DNA of 64,000 nt from Chloroflexota bacterium (GCA_023475225.1 JAMCVK010000024.1:88787-152786), one strand, 5' to 3'. Counted from the first letter of the stretch, positions 35,899 to 45,996 are shown. A program made the numbers and translations. The notes: generated from the sequence alone by a model not told the origin.

Positions 35899-36858
35899 TT
35901 GCTCCTTTCCATCGTCATTGTCAGCTGGAATGTGAAGGACCTGCTAAGGGCATGTTTGCGCTCGGTGGAGACCGAAGTGCGCCGCTCTGGGCTCTCCGTA
36001 GAGGTCCTCGTCGTAGACAACGCCTCCTCAGACGGCAGCGTGGCCATGGTTATGGCAGAGTTCCCCTGGGTGAAGCTCATCGTTAATGATACTAACGTAG
36101 GTTTCACCCGGGCCAACAATCAGGCATCATCCCAAGCGCAGGGCGATTATCTGCTCCTGTTGAATCCCGATACAGAGCTACGGGTTGGTTCCTTATCTTC
36201 CATGACAGAGTTTATGGAGAAGCACCGCGATGTAGGAGTTCTGGGTCCACAACTGTTGTATGGCGATGGTATCATACAGTCATCGCGTCGACGTTTCCCC
36301 ACTTTGGCTACAGCCCTTGTAGAGAGCACTATTCTACAGCGCTATATGCCCAACATCGGGTTACTGCGGCGGTACTATATGACTGATACGCCGGATAATG
36401 AGATTCAGGAAGTTGACTGGGTGGTTGGGGCGTGCTTTATGGTGCGTCGAGAGGCTCTATCCCAGGTGGGGATGCTAGACGAACGTTACTATATGTATTC
36501 CGAGGAACTGGATTGGTGCTATCGTATCAAGCAGGCAGGCTGGCATGTAGTTTATTTCCCTCTGGCTAAGGTCATCCATCACGAGGCGAAAAGCAGCGAG
36601 CAGGATATAACCCTGCGCAACATTTATTTCCACGAGAGCAAATGCAGGTTCTTCGGCAAACATTATGGGCGCTGGCAAGAGGTCACCCTGCGGACTTTTA
36701 TTTTCTTGACGTTTCTGTTTCAATTGTTTGAGGAGAGTTTGAAATTTGTACTCGTGTCGCGCAACCGAGGAATGCGGGTGCAACGCTTATTGATGTTATT
36801 GAGGGTGTCCCGTTGGCAGATCAGCCGGCTGCCACTCACTCTGCTAGGGCGATCGTGA
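35899..36858 (+). CDS. GT2-family glycosyltransferase (rhamnosyltransferase-like)
   Basis: LSIVIVSWNVKDLLRACLRS, VLVVDNASSDGSVAMVMAEF, YLLLLNPDTELRVGSLSSM and MYSEELDWCYRIKQAGWHV follow the same order as in the protein at 32579, so the two are likely paralogues acting on the same polymer. Start TTG 35899 was chosen: GAGGAT lies 7 bp upstream and the promoter's start site is downstream of the earlier in-frame ATG at 35722. The protein is 319 residues. A C-terminal hydrophobic stretch near TFIFLTFLFQLFEESL may sit at the membrane. Confidence 0.86.
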   Translation: MLLSIVIVSWNVKDLLRACLRSVETEVRRSGLSVEVLVVDNASSDGSVAMVMAEFPWVKLIVNDTNVGFTRANNQASSQAQGDYLLLLNPDTELRVGSLSSMTEFMEKHRDVGVLGPQLLYGDGIIQSSRRRFPTLATALVESTILQRYMPNIGLLRRYYMTDTPDNEIQEVDWVVGACFMVRREALSQVGMLDERYYMYSEELDWCYRIKQAGWHVVYFPLAKVIHHEAKSSEQDITLRNIYFHESKCRFFGKHYGRWQEVTLRTFIFLTFLFQLFEESLKFVLVSRNRGMRVQRLLMLLRVSRWQISRLPLTLLGRS

Positions 36859-36879
36859 TAGGCGGGGAGCGATCTTAAG

Positions 36880-38121
36880 GTGAGGGTCTGTCTTATCAGT
36901 GGCGAGTTTCCCCCGATGAAGGGAGGAGTCGGGGATTACAGTGCTTGTTTGGCCGCCGCCTTGACCGACCAGGGCGCAGGGGTGACTGTAGTTACCTATG
37001 CTGAAGCGGCTGTTGAGGGGGAGCGCAGGCTGCCATATACAGTTTTGCCCCGGCTGAAGAGTTGGGGATACGACAGCTGGGGGCGCCTATCGTCCATAAT
37101 AGAGGCGCAACATCCTGACGTTGTCCATATTCAGTATCAGACAGGGGCATATGGAATGCACCCGGCTATCAACCTATGGCCATTATTTATGCGCTGGGCA
37201 AGAGCGCAGCCCCAAGTTGTAGTGACCTTTCACGATCTCAAAGTACCCTATCTCTTTCCCAAAGCGGGACGATTAAGAAAGTGGCCCGGCGCAATCCTGG
37301 CCTTTCTAGCTGATGCGCTTATCGTTACTAATCATGAGGACGCGGCTACACTGCAGGCGGAGGGAGTAACGTGGGATAGCTGGAGGGCTATGGCGAGGTT
37401 CGGAAGGCGGCGGATGTATTTTATTCCTATCGGCAGTAACATCCCCGTTCGTCCGGTCAATGGTTATGAGCGAATCTTGTGGCGCAGTGGCTTGGGACTC
37501 CAGGGTGATGTGCCTCTACTATCCTATTTTGGCTTCCTAAAGGAAGACAAGGGCGTGGAAACGCTGCTTAACGGCCTGAGAATATTGTTAGAACGAAATC
37601 GTCCAGTAAACTTGCTTATGATAGGTGGTAAGTCTGGAGATTGGGATCGATCGAACTGGGCGTATGCCCAAAGGATGGAGGCGATGACCCAGGAGCCAGC
37701 ACTTCAGGGGCGGGTATGGTGGACAGGGTTCGGAACGGTGGAGGAGACCTCGGCCCACCTGCTCTGCTCAGATATCTGCGTGTTGCCCTTTAAGGAGGGT
37801 GCCTCCCTGCGGCATGGAACATTGGTAGCGGCCTTGGTGCACGGCTTACCAATCATCACGACCCACTGCCCTGATGTTGCCAAAGGAAGTCGTCTTGATG
37901 ATCGAAACGCTCGTATTCTACCAGAGTTACGCTTGGAGCAGAAAGTAGTGATGGTTCCCCCGGATGACCCCCTGACCCTGGCTGAGGCCATTGAGAATTT
38001 GCTTGATTCACCAGAAAGGCGAGCTTCCCTTAGCCAGCAGGCGTCGAGCTTGGCCGCAGCGTTGTCCTGGGACAGCATCGCCAGGAAGACGCTGGAGGTC
38101 TACGCAGAGGTTATGAACTAA
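36880..38121 (+). CDS. GT4-family glycosyltransferase
   Basis: This two-Rossmann-domain (GT-B) enzyme begins VRVCLISGEFPPMKGGVGDY, the glycine-rich acceptor loop typical of GT4. It continues with DVVHIQYQTGAYGMHPAINL and the C-terminal nucleotide-sugar region LSYFGFLKEDKGVETLLNGL and CVLPFKEGASLRHGTLVAA. The usual EX7E acidic motif is replaced here by KEGASLRHG. The protein is 413 residues with no membrane segment. GTG 36880 follows the GT2 gene by 21 bp. Confidence 0.86.
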   Translation: MRVCLISGEFPPMKGGVGDYSACLAAALTDQGAGVTVVTYAEAAVEGERRLPYTVLPRLKSWGYDSWGRLSSIIEAQHPDVVHIQYQTGAYGMHPAINLWPLFMRWARAQPQVVVTFHDLKVPYLFPKAGRLRKWPGAILAFLADALIVTNHEDAATLQAEGVTWDSWRAMARFGRRRMYFIPIGSNIPVRPVNGYERILWRSGLGLQGDVPLLSYFGFLKEDKGVETLLNGLRILLERNRPVNLLMIGGKSGDWDRSNWAYAQRMEAMTQEPALQGRVWWTGFGTVEETSAHLLCSDICVLPFKEGASLRHGTLVAALVHGLPIITTHCPDVAKGSRLDDRNARILPELRLEQKVVMVPPDDPLTLAEAIENLLDSPERRASLSQQASSLAAALSWDSIARKTLEVYAEVMN

Positions 38122-38157
38122 TCTTGTACTATGTAGTTCTGATAAGGCGATTAGCTG

Positions 38158-41052
38158 GTGAATGAGGGCATCAAAAAAGTGGAGGCCAGTAGTCAGGGCA
38201 CTTCCTCCCTGGCGAAGCGCGATTGGTTGTGGCTAATTGCGCTGGTCTTCATTATTGTTTTGAGTTTTGGGCTCCATCTATATCATATCGAAGCGCAAAG
38301 CCTTTGGTGGGATGAGACACTAAGCTACCATCGCGCTCACTCAGACATCGGCTACATTCTCTCAAACAAGATTGTGATCGACAACGTTGTCACAATCGAC
38401 CAGCATCCACCCCTTTATTTCCTCTTATTGCATTTCTGCCTGAAACTATTCGGTAAGAGCGAGTTCGCCATTCGCTTTCTATCGGTTATAACCACGATTC
38501 TTACCATACCAATGCTCTATACTCTCGGCCGCTCCTTATTTGACCGTTGGGTAGGATTCATGGCAGCCTTTTTGGCTGCCCTCTCACCCTACTATCTTTG
38601 GTATGGGCAAGAGGCCCGTCCCTACGCCCTGTTTGGACTTCTCAGTGCACTCTCGCTGTATCTTGTTTTCAAAGTAGTAACAAGGGACGGACCTGGTTAT
38701 TATCTGAGCTATGTCATTATAGTCGTACTTATGCTCTTAACTCATTATCTCGCAGCGTTGGTCGTGCTGGCGGAGTTGTTCTACTTTATCGCCTATGCAT
38801 TTCTAAAGCGGCGATGGAAGGTGCTTTGGGCCGTCACCGCCTTGGGCATTCTGGCTATTCCTTTTGTACCAACCGCTCTATATGCCATTCGGGCCTTCCT
38901 GGCCCTGCCTGGTCCAGCATTGGAAGTGAATCTCCAGGATATGCTTCGTGATCTGGCTGTCTCCTTTAGCTTTGGTATCACTGTCGATCAGTTCCAGGTC
39001 CTGCCTTACGCGGCCATCCTCGGGGTATTGATGCTGGCGGCGTTTTGGGACCTAGCTTCATCAGCCAAGCGATCGGGAGCCCTCTTGCTCCTGTTTGGCT
39101 TAATTGTGCCGATTGTTTTGCTCTATATCTTCTCCCGCTATAAAGTGGTCTATAATACACGCTATGCTGTTTTTCTATCCTCACCATACTATTTGCTGTT
39201 GAGCCTTGGTGTTGTTCGCCTTGGACGATGGAAGGCGATTTTGGCAGCTGCAACACTGGTCTACTTTCTTACGATATCAGGCTATGGGACGTACGACTAC
39301 CTATTCGTACATAACAACACCAAACAGAATTTTCGGGCCGCAGTTGGGTATATAGTTGAGCATTCTCTCCCAGGTGATGCGGTGGTGTTGAACGACAGCA
39401 AGATTTACACCGCCTTCGAATACTATGATAAGGCTCATCTACCGTGGTATGGGGTTCCTCGGCAGGGTACGCAGGCCGTACCAGAGACCATCTGGCGTGA
39501 TATTGAGCGGATCGGCAATCAGCATGAGCGAATCTGGCTGCTCCAGGCGATGGCTAAGAGCATTGATCCATTAGGATTGACGAAGAAGACGCTGGAAAAC
39601 CACTATGCGAAGACAGATGAGCGCATCTTTACCGGGGAGAGCTATGCGATAGAGGTCTATCTCTATAACACGTCACCCTACGTCGTCCAGTCCTTGCCAT
39701 CTGGCGCTAATCCCGTGGCCGTCAATTATGATAACAGGCTGAACCTGCTTGGTTATCGTCTCGATTCGATCCGCGGTGCGCCTGATCGCCTTTCTCTGAT
39801 CTTATTTTGGCAGGCTAAGAGTGCTCCTCTGGCCAGCTATAGCGTCGTCAGCAGCCTGACTGATAGCGAAGGTTATGCTTGGGCGATCGCTGATGCGGAA
39901 CCGTTTAATGGATTCTACCCGACCTCGCGTTGGGAGGCAGGGGAGATTGTGGCTGACAGACGAGAGATACAGATCACCCCAGGGGCACCGCCTGGGATCT
40001 ATACGCTGCAGGTGGGTGTCCACCAGGTAGGCAGTGAAAGAAGGCTAGTTATCAGGGGAAATGATGGCCGACCACCGGGCGAATTTGCAGCGCTTGGGAA
40101 GCAGTACATCGGCAGCACTTTTTCTATAGCTGAGGCGAAGGCAGCTGTATTGGGACAACGCTGGCAGGCAGATTTCGGAGGCAAAATTATTTTAGCGGGT
40201 AGCGACTGGCCTGTAGGGAAGATTAAGCCGGGGGATCGCTTGAACATTCGCCTGTTTTGGCAGTCTAAACAAGGGGGGCTGGCTGATTATACAGTGAGAT
40301 TGTATCTCGTATCTATGAGCGGACGGACGGAACTTGAGCAATCTACCCCAATCAGCCGTGTTTATGCCAGTACTCGTTGGCGCCCGGGAGAGATTGTGGG
40401 AGCTCACTACGCCTTGACCATCCCAGCGCAGGTTAAGAGTGGAGAGTACCACCTGCTGATCAGCCTGAGCCCGGCGACATCGCAGAGGCTCCTACCCGTG
40501 CACCAGGGATGGTGGCCATTCGCCAGGAATCGCCTCGTGCTTGGAGACATTTCTGTGAGTGACATTCCCCGTACATATACAGTCCCGCCAGGGCTATTCC
40601 TCGTCGCGGCCAGGTTGGATGATCAGGCGGAGTTGCTTGGCTATAGTGTAGACGATGGATGGCAAGTCGCTGAAGCAACGAAAGGGACTGTGCCAGAAAT
40701 TAGGGCTGGCGACCCGCTGGCGAAACATCTTAAGGTCACATTGCAATGGCGCGCCTTAAGGGAGATGGATATCGGCTATACGGTCTTTCTGCAACTGCTT
40801 GATGCTCAGGGGGTGCTGGTCGCTCAAGACGATGGGCTCCCTCAGGGTGGGGCTCGCCCGACGACTGGCTGGGTAGAAGGGGAGATCGTCGCCGATACCC
40901 ATGAGCTTGTAAACGCCGACTGGTTAGCCCCGGGGAAATACACGCTAATCGCCGGAATGTACGACTCCTCAACCAGCGAGCGGCTCCGCACAGCCGATGG
41001 GCACGATTACATCCTGCTGGGCGAAGTCGTCCTTCCATCTACGAAACGCTAA
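38158..41052 (+). CDS. GT39-like membrane glycosyltransferase with three C-terminal beta repeats
   Basis: The N-terminal half (to about residue 400) has about ten membrane helices and the polyprenyl-phosphate-sugar transferase signs SLWWDETLSYHRAHSD, DQHPPLYFLLLHFCLKLFGK and YLWYGQEARPYALFG. It would use a lipid-linked sugar on the outer face of the membrane. Residues about 520-960 hold three repeats, each with a line like LNLLGYRLDS or AELLGYSVDD, a phrase LILFWQAKS / IRLFWQSKQ / TLQWRALRE, and STRWRPGEIV-type ends followed by PGIYTLQVGV. It is 964 residues, nearly double the usual length. It may act in protein or polymer glycosylation. Confidence 0.82.
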   Translation: MNEGIKKVEASSQGTSSLAKRDWLWLIALVFIIVLSFGLHLYHIEAQSLWWDETLSYHRAHSDIGYILSNKIVIDNVVTIDQHPPLYFLLLHFCLKLFGKSEFAIRFLSVITTILTIPMLYTLGRSLFDRWVGFMAAFLAALSPYYLWYGQEARPYALFGLLSALSLYLVFKVVTRDGPGYYLSYVIIVVLMLLTHYLAALVVLAELFYFIAYAFLKRRWKVLWAVTALGILAIPFVPTALYAIRAFLALPGPALEVNLQDMLRDLAVSFSFGITVDQFQVLPYAAILGVLMLAAFWDLASSAKRSGALLLLFGLIVPIVLLYIFSRYKVVYNTRYAVFLSSPYYLLLSLGVVRLGRWKAILAAATLVYFLTISGYGTYDYLFVHNNTKQNFRAAVGYIVEHSLPGDAVVLNDSKIYTAFEYYDKAHLPWYGVPRQGTQAVPETIWRDIERIGNQHERIWLLQAMAKSIDPLGLTKKTLENHYAKTDERIFTGESYAIEVYLYNTSPYVVQSLPSGANPVAVNYDNRLNLLGYRLDSIRGAPDRLSLILFWQAKSAPLASYSVVSSLTDSEGYAWAIADAEPFNGFYPTSRWEAGEIVADRREIQITPGAPPGIYTLQVGVHQVGSERRLVIRGNDGRPPGEFAALGKQYIGSTFSIAEAKAAVLGQRWQADFGGKIILAGSDWPVGKIKPGDRLNIRLFWQSKQGGLADYTVRLYLVSMSGRTELEQSTPISRVYASTRWRPGEIVGAHYALTIPAQVKSGEYHLLISLSPATSQRLLPVHQGWWPFARNRLVLGDISVSDIPRTYTVPPGLFLVAARLDDQAELLGYSVDDGWQVAEATKGTVPEIRAGDPLAKHLKVTLQWRALREMDIGYTVFLQLLDAQGVLVAQDDGLPQGGARPTTGWVEGEIVADTHELVNADWLAPGKYTLIAGMYDSSTSERLRTADGHDYILLGEVVLPSTKR

Positions 41053-41098
41053 ATCAGGATGCTTCCCGTCGAACAAAGTGGAGCTGCTGAGCGCTGAT

Positions 41099-41899
41099 CT
41101 ATGGCTTTGTTCGCAGGAGCGCGGCTACATTTTGTCCCAGAATCTTATCCTTCGCCTCCTGGGGAATCTTAGCGGCCTTAACCTTGGCCACCTCAGCGGC
41201 TGGCTCGAAGAAGGGGTAGTCTGAGCCATAGACGATGCGCCCAGCGCCAACTTTTTGGTAGGCGTATTCCAGGGCTTCGACAGAGGCGCCGGTGGTTTGA
41301 AAGGAGATCTTCGAGGCGCAAATTTGGTCGTCGTAGATGCCTCCAAGATGGGCAGCCATCACCTTAGGAGAATCATACAGCTCGATGATGTCCAGCAGCA
41401 GGTTTGGGGCTGATAGAGGCTGTTCACGGTTCAGCTCCACCTGTTTTTTCTTGGCCTCGTCTGTTGTTAACGGCTCCATAGCGGCACTGGTGACGTGGAT
41501 AACCACTGGTATATCGTATTCTTTAGCTCGACGGACAATGGTCAGGGCTGAGGGGTGGTTCATCGGAAAGCCCTGGACGAGGGGATGCAGCTTGAGTCCG
41601 GCGAATTCAGGGGTGGACAGCCGATGTTCTATCTCGGAAAGGGCTGCTTCGGTGTCGAGGGGATAGACGCAGACGAAACCAGTGAATCTATCGGGGTGCT
41701 GTTTCACGACGCCAGCGACCCAGTCGTTGTTTGCTTTGACGGCAGCTGGTGTTCTGGGCAGGGACCAGATTATCGATCTTTTGATTTTAGCCTCATCCAT
41801 CCTCTTCAGTAGCTCTGGTTCGGTAGCCTTGGCGAAGAATGGGGGAAGTTTTGGGATCATGTCCGGTATAATCACTGTGGCATGGGCGTCGATGATCAT
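41099..41899 (-). CDS. Amidohydrolase-family (COG2159-like) protein
   Basis: The TIM-barrel metal-dependent hydrolase layout is visible: MIIDAHATVIIPDM at the start, GLKLHPLVQGFPMNHPSA, DIPVVIHVTSAAMEPL, KVMAAHLGG and IVYGSDYPFFEPA. In this family the N-terminal motif is normally HXH; here it reads HAT, so one metal ligand is missing. Many COG2159 proteins are decarboxylases or hydrolases, so the substrate is open. It is 266 residues and starts at ATG 41899. It may be a diverged or single-metal enzyme. Confidence 0.8.
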   Translation of the reverse strand: MIIDAHATVIIPDMIPKLPPFFAKATEPELLKRMDEAKIKRSIIWSLPRTPAAVKANNDWVAGVVKQHPDRFTGFVCVYPLDTEAALSEIEHRLSTPEFAGLKLHPLVQGFPMNHPSALTIVRRAKEYDIPVVIHVTSAAMEPLTTDEAKKKQVELNREQPLSAPNLLLDIIELYDSPKVMAAHLGGIYDDQICASKISFQTTGASVEALEYAYQKVGAGRIVYGSDYPFFEPAAEVAKVKAAKIPQEAKDKILGQNVAALLRTKP

Positions 41900-41927
41900 T
41901 ATCTTGAAAACCTCCTCAGTGCTGACT

Positions 41928-44243
41928 TTAGGGGGTCCGCCTGGGCTGTCCCAGTGTGGTGATCAAACTTAATAGTAATAGAAAGAAGCTGGTAATGCTA
42001 CTTATAATCAGACCCATCTTAAACGAGTCTGGATCGTAAACAAATAGCAATTCGTGGGAACCATGAGGTAACTCGATGGCCCGGAGCACGTAGTCGGCAC
42101 GGTATATCTTTGCGGGCTGTCCATCAAGATAAGCTTTCCAGCCAGGGTAATAGGTTTCGCTCACCACTAAGATGCCGTCATCTGATGTTTTGGTCGCAAT
42201 CTTCATCCGTTTGGGCGTATACTCCGTGATTATAACAGTTGCTGGCTGCTGTTGAGCAGGGGCAGCAGCCAGTTTGGGCTTTTCCTCAAGCACAGCTCCA
42301 GTGCCTGGATTGAACCCCTCAGACAATACCATAGCCAGAGCCTGCTCTGGGCTGTCAGCGACGCGTACCTGCTGAACGACATAAGCTCTCGGAAGGGCAA
42401 AAAGCATCTCGTACGTCTTTATATCACCCTCTTCAAAGACCAGCTTCACTCCCTGATCGAGTTTCGCTCTGGTCAGAATGTACTTCACATTCAAAAGTTG
42501 CCAGAGTCGCCATTCATGTGGTGAGTAGAGAAGCTGTTGCATTCGCTTTATCTGAAAGGGTGTGTCACCAGAGATGTTGGCCAAGCCAGTGAACATCCCG
42601 TAGTTTGGTGGCAGCACATGTTCGTCCTGGCCTCTCAGGCGAAAGAGGCCACTTTGATGTTCGAGAAAGGCCGTAGTGGACTTGATGGCCGCGCCAGGCA
42701 CTGGCTGTGTTGGGCCGAAGTTATTTGACCAGTTGGCCGAAAATAGGTCCAATACAACCAGGGCCACGATGGCCGCACTGAACAGGGGAGCGTTTACCTT
42801 TCCCTGGAGACGTAAATAGAGAAGAGGAAAAGCGAGCAAGAGCAGGAGGGCCAAGGATTTATAGTTAGAAAGGATAGGCAGCAGGGCATTGAGTCCGAAG
42901 CTCCCAATGCTTCCCCAGTTTTGGAGTATTACTGGAAGGTAGGCAAGGAGAAGGAGGCCTAGGCTGACCAGGATCAGGCGCCGTGTATAAGATGCAGACT
43001 CGTTACTCAGGGTTCTACTGCTGCCGATGGATTGAAAACCAAAGCCAGCCAGTATGGAGCCAGTGAGGGAATACAGGAAGATAGCCCGTTCTTGATCCTG
43101 GAACATAGCGAAACCGGGGATTAAGGGGTATAAGAGGCGGTACAAGAATCCCTTATCACCCAGAGAGAGCAGGATCGAAAAGAGAAATAGTCCTATCCAG
43201 AAGAGGTGCTGCTTGCTGGGACGAGGGATGAGGAGGGCGAGGAGCAACGGCAGTATACCGATGTAAAGCGCCTTCTCGCCTCGCCAGGTGGGGAGCAAGA
43301 TGCCGACCAGTGATTGCCAGTCATAACCCCAGCTGGCCACTTCGTAGGGGAGTTTATCTCTGACCGAGTGCGTCAACAGTTCCAGTGAGGGTATGAGCTG
43401 AACAGCTGCCAATCCGAAACCGATGAAAAGAAAAAGGGCGATACCCAAGAACCTTCTTCCCCATGTCCATCCGCCTACCCAACCGGAGTAAAGGATATAA
43501 AGTAGGCTGGTGTAGGTTATCAGCATAGCTGTCTGAGGATGACCACCCAGTATAGAAATACAGAAGACAATGCCGGCCGCAGTAAGGTACAAAAAATTCC
43601 CTTTATTGATACCGCGCTGAAGAAAGAGCAAGATAAGAGGTAACCAGATGACTGTGTCCAGGATGGGTAGTTGCAGGGCGGGATAAGAGGTGAGGAAGCC
43701 GCTGAAGGTAAACGTTATGGCCACTAGCAAAGCGCTGCGCCTGTCCTTAAGGAGCTCCCTGGCCAGGCCGTAGGTGAACAGGCATGCCAGGGCATAGGCG
43801 GCGATCACTCGCCATTCCAGAATGAGGAAAGAGAGTCCGTTTTGCCTGGCTATTAGGGCGGTGATGATGGTCAAAGGGTAAAGAACAGCTGTTTGGATGT
43901 CTGCCAAGAAAGGATGCCCGCTGAAGATATAAGGATTCCAGAGCGGTAGGTGTCCAGACGAGAGCTCCTTGACCGTATAAAAATGGAAAGGATAGAACTG
44001 GTTGGTGAAATCTCCAGGAACAATATATTGTCTGGCGCTGCTATCAGGAGTGATCAAGCGCCAGAAGAAGGCCAGGATGAGGGCGCCAAGCAGGGATAGG
44101 GCAGCAGCCTCCCGAAGGTATTCAGTGACATATGGGTATCTTCTGAGCCATGGCCCTAACAAATGTAGAATACTCGGATTTCGACGTTCTTTGAGGTCCG
44201 TTTCCGAGTCATCGTGTGGCTTTTTCGCGTGTTGTTTTGGCAT
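41928..44243 (-). CDS. YfhO-family multi-pass membrane protein
   Basis: It is 771 residues with about thirteen membrane helices. Near the start is FTNQFYPFHFYTVKELSSGH, and a loop resembling LPLWNPYIFSGHPFLADIQT is typical of YfhO. A C-terminal extracytoplasmic domain contains LVVSETYYPGWKAYLDGQPA and a last helix near residue 745. In Bacillus and Listeria YfhO glycosylates teichoic acids, so a lipid-linked-sugar transfer is the best guess. It belongs with the glycan genes to its left even though the amidohydrolase intervenes. Confidence 0.85.
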   Translation of the reverse strand: MPKQHAKKPHDDSETDLKERRNPSILHLLGPWLRRYPYVTEYLREAAALSLLGALILAFFWRLITPDSSARQYIVPGDFTNQFYPFHFYTVKELSSGHLPLWNPYIFSGHPFLADIQTAVLYPLTIITALIARQNGLSFLILEWRVIAAYALACLFTYGLARELLKDRRSALLVAITFTFSGFLTSYPALQLPILDTVIWLPLILLFLQRGINKGNFLYLTAAGIVFCISILGGHPQTAMLITYTSLLYILYSGWVGGWTWGRRFLGIALFLFIGFGLAAVQLIPSLELLTHSVRDKLPYEVASWGYDWQSLVGILLPTWRGEKALYIGILPLLLALLIPRPSKQHLFWIGLFLFSILLSLGDKGFLYRLLYPLIPGFAMFQDQERAIFLYSLTGSILAGFGFQSIGSSRTLSNESASYTRRLILVSLGLLLLAYLPVILQNWGSIGSFGLNALLPILSNYKSLALLLLLAFPLLYLRLQGKVNAPLFSAAIVALVVLDLFSANWSNNFGPTQPVPGAAIKSTTAFLEHQSGLFRLRGQDEHVLPPNYGMFTGLANISGDTPFQIKRMQQLLYSPHEWRLWQLLNVKYILTRAKLDQGVKLVFEEGDIKTYEMLFALPRAYVVQQVRVADSPEQALAMVLSEGFNPGTGAVLEEKPKLAAAPAQQQPATVIITEYTPKRMKIATKTSDDGILVVSETYYPGWKAYLDGQPAKIYRADYVLRAIELPHGSHELLFVYDPDSFKMGLIISSITSFFLLLLSLITTLGQPRRTP

Positions 44244-44372
44244 GATACTCTATCTTAGAATGCTGCGTAAGATAGGCGGTTAGTCCCGCAGTACAGTGTT
44301 GGGCATGCTCCCGGATCGGGGGTCGGGTTGCCATATGGATTGTAGCTGAGGGTAATCCGCCGCTCGACCTTG

Positions 44373-45971
44373 CTACTGCTTCTGGGGGTGTCCGGAGGCC
44401 TCCTCCAGCCAGTTCCTTCCGTGGCAAATGGTATTAGCGCAGAAAGATGGTGCGTGACAGGCACCGCAGGTGGTGCGCTCCTCCTTCCCATGTTTCAGAA
44501 TCCACTCTGGTGATTTGTGGGAAGGAGGCTCAGGTGGTAGGGTCTGTGGTGTCAACAGGGCAGTGGAGCTGCTTGATGCGGCCATGGGTATGGAATGACA
44601 GATATTACACTCTAGCCTTATTATCCGCCCATCGGCGCTGCGGTGCTTGCCATCATGACAGCGGAAACAGCCGGGGGAATCTACGTGTCCGATGTTATCC
44701 CAGTAGGTATCCCAGGTCACCTTCATGCTGGGGAAGACGTTCTCGCGGTATATCTGCTGAAGGGAAGTGATCGCTGTCTGAATAGCCTTTCCTTTAGCAG
44801 CATAAATATCAGGGTAAGAAGTCTTGTAATAACTATCTATCGCCCTGGCTATCCCCTCCATAGCTTGCTCGGTGGTGGAGTAAGGGGTAGTAAGGGCCTC
44901 CACTGCCTTCTTCTTGATGTAGGGAAGGCTGACGTCGATCCTTTTGGCCCCTAGCGCATCATCCACAGCCCGTCCAGGAGGATAGAAGATGTGCGTTGGG
45001 CGGTTGTGACAATCCATACAGTCCATATCCCGCTTCTCCGCCGCTTGGATCTGCTGCGGCGTCAAAGGCGATGCTGTAGACATATATTCCGTTATCTCCC
45101 CATTGGGGCTCTTTACCTGTACCCAGGGGATATTTTGTCTCTCTGGATCGGTAGCGATATAGCGAATCTCATTACGAATGTTCATGTGCCAATGGATACC
45201 CATACTTACGCCTGTTCTCTCATTGCCCCCGCCGGTCTTCACCAGAAGGAAGATCTTCTGTTCCGTATTCTTCTCATCTGAGGCGTAACGGTTGAATACC
45301 ATCATCTTGTCGCTGTAAAACTTCTCCGGCCAGTGGCATTTCTCACACGTCTCACGGGCAGGTCGTAGGTCCTTGATGGGTACAGGGATAGGGTGTGGAT
45401 AGGTGTTAAAAAGGGTGGCGATGATCTGGTATGTGCCGGATAGCTTCGATTTGACGAACCACGAAGCGCCAGGTCCAATGTGGCAGCTGGTACAGGGCAC
45501 GCGCGCATGCGGCGAGCGCAGATAAGCTGTGTACTCAGGTTTCATAACCGTGTGACAGGTCTGTCCGCAGAAGGTCACCGAGTCCATGAACTCGGTCGAT
45601 TGATAGCTCACTGTTCCCAGGAGCGCTAAGATGAAAACTGTCGCTACAGCGAAGAGGGCAAAGGTCTGCTGTTGCCGAGGGACGTTGAGATCAAGGACTG
45701 GAAATAGAGGTAGAGCTTCAGCTACACTGACGATGCCTCGTCGTCTCCGCTGCATCCTGGTCCAGAAAATGCCTAAGGGGATGAGTAGTAGGCCGATGAC
45801 CAACAGTATGGGTAGAGCCAGAAAGGTGAGGATGCCTATGTATGGGGTAATGCGCACGCCAAGGAATTGAATTAGCAGTAAGAAAACGATCAAAATGAAG
45901 CTAAAGAGGGCCAGTGCGGCCCCAACGATGGTGATAAGGTTGCGAGCCGCTGGGGCGTATCGTTCACTCAT
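44373..45971 (-). CDS. Membrane-anchored multiheme c-type cytochrome, NapC/NirT-like
   Basis: Three N-terminal helices (about residues 12-35, 43-68 and 103-122) are followed by an external domain with eight possible haem sites: CGQTCH, CTSCH, CEKCH, CMDCH, CFRCH, CNICH, CGACH and CANTICH. The first has three and the last four residues between the cysteines; the other six are standard CXXCH. The 532-residue length exceeds classical tetrahaem NapC (about 200). It could pass electrons from quinol to an external acceptor. No partner reductase gene lies beside it. ATG 45971 follows GAGGTGG. Confidence 0.86.
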   Translation of the reverse strand: MSERYAPAARNLITIVGAALALFSFILIVFLLLIQFLGVRITPYIGILTFLALPILLVIGLLLIPLGIFWTRMQRRRRGIVSVAEALPLFPVLDLNVPRQQQTFALFAVATVFILALLGTVSYQSTEFMDSVTFCGQTCHTVMKPEYTAYLRSPHARVPCTSCHIGPGASWFVKSKLSGTYQIIATLFNTYPHPIPVPIKDLRPARETCEKCHWPEKFYSDKMMVFNRYASDEKNTEQKIFLLVKTGGGNERTGVSMGIHWHMNIRNEIRYIATDPERQNIPWVQVKSPNGEITEYMSTASPLTPQQIQAAEKRDMDCMDCHNRPTHIFYPPGRAVDDALGAKRIDVSLPYIKKKAVEALTTPYSTTEQAMEGIARAIDSYYKTSYPDIYAAKGKAIQTAITSLQQIYRENVFPSMKVTWDTYWDNIGHVDSPGCFRCHDGKHRSADGRIIRLECNICHSIPMAASSSSTALLTPQTLPPEPPSHKSPEWILKHGKEERTTCGACHAPSFCANTICHGRNWLEEASGHPQKQ

Positions 45972-45996
45972 TTGCTTGCCACCTCGAAATTATATC

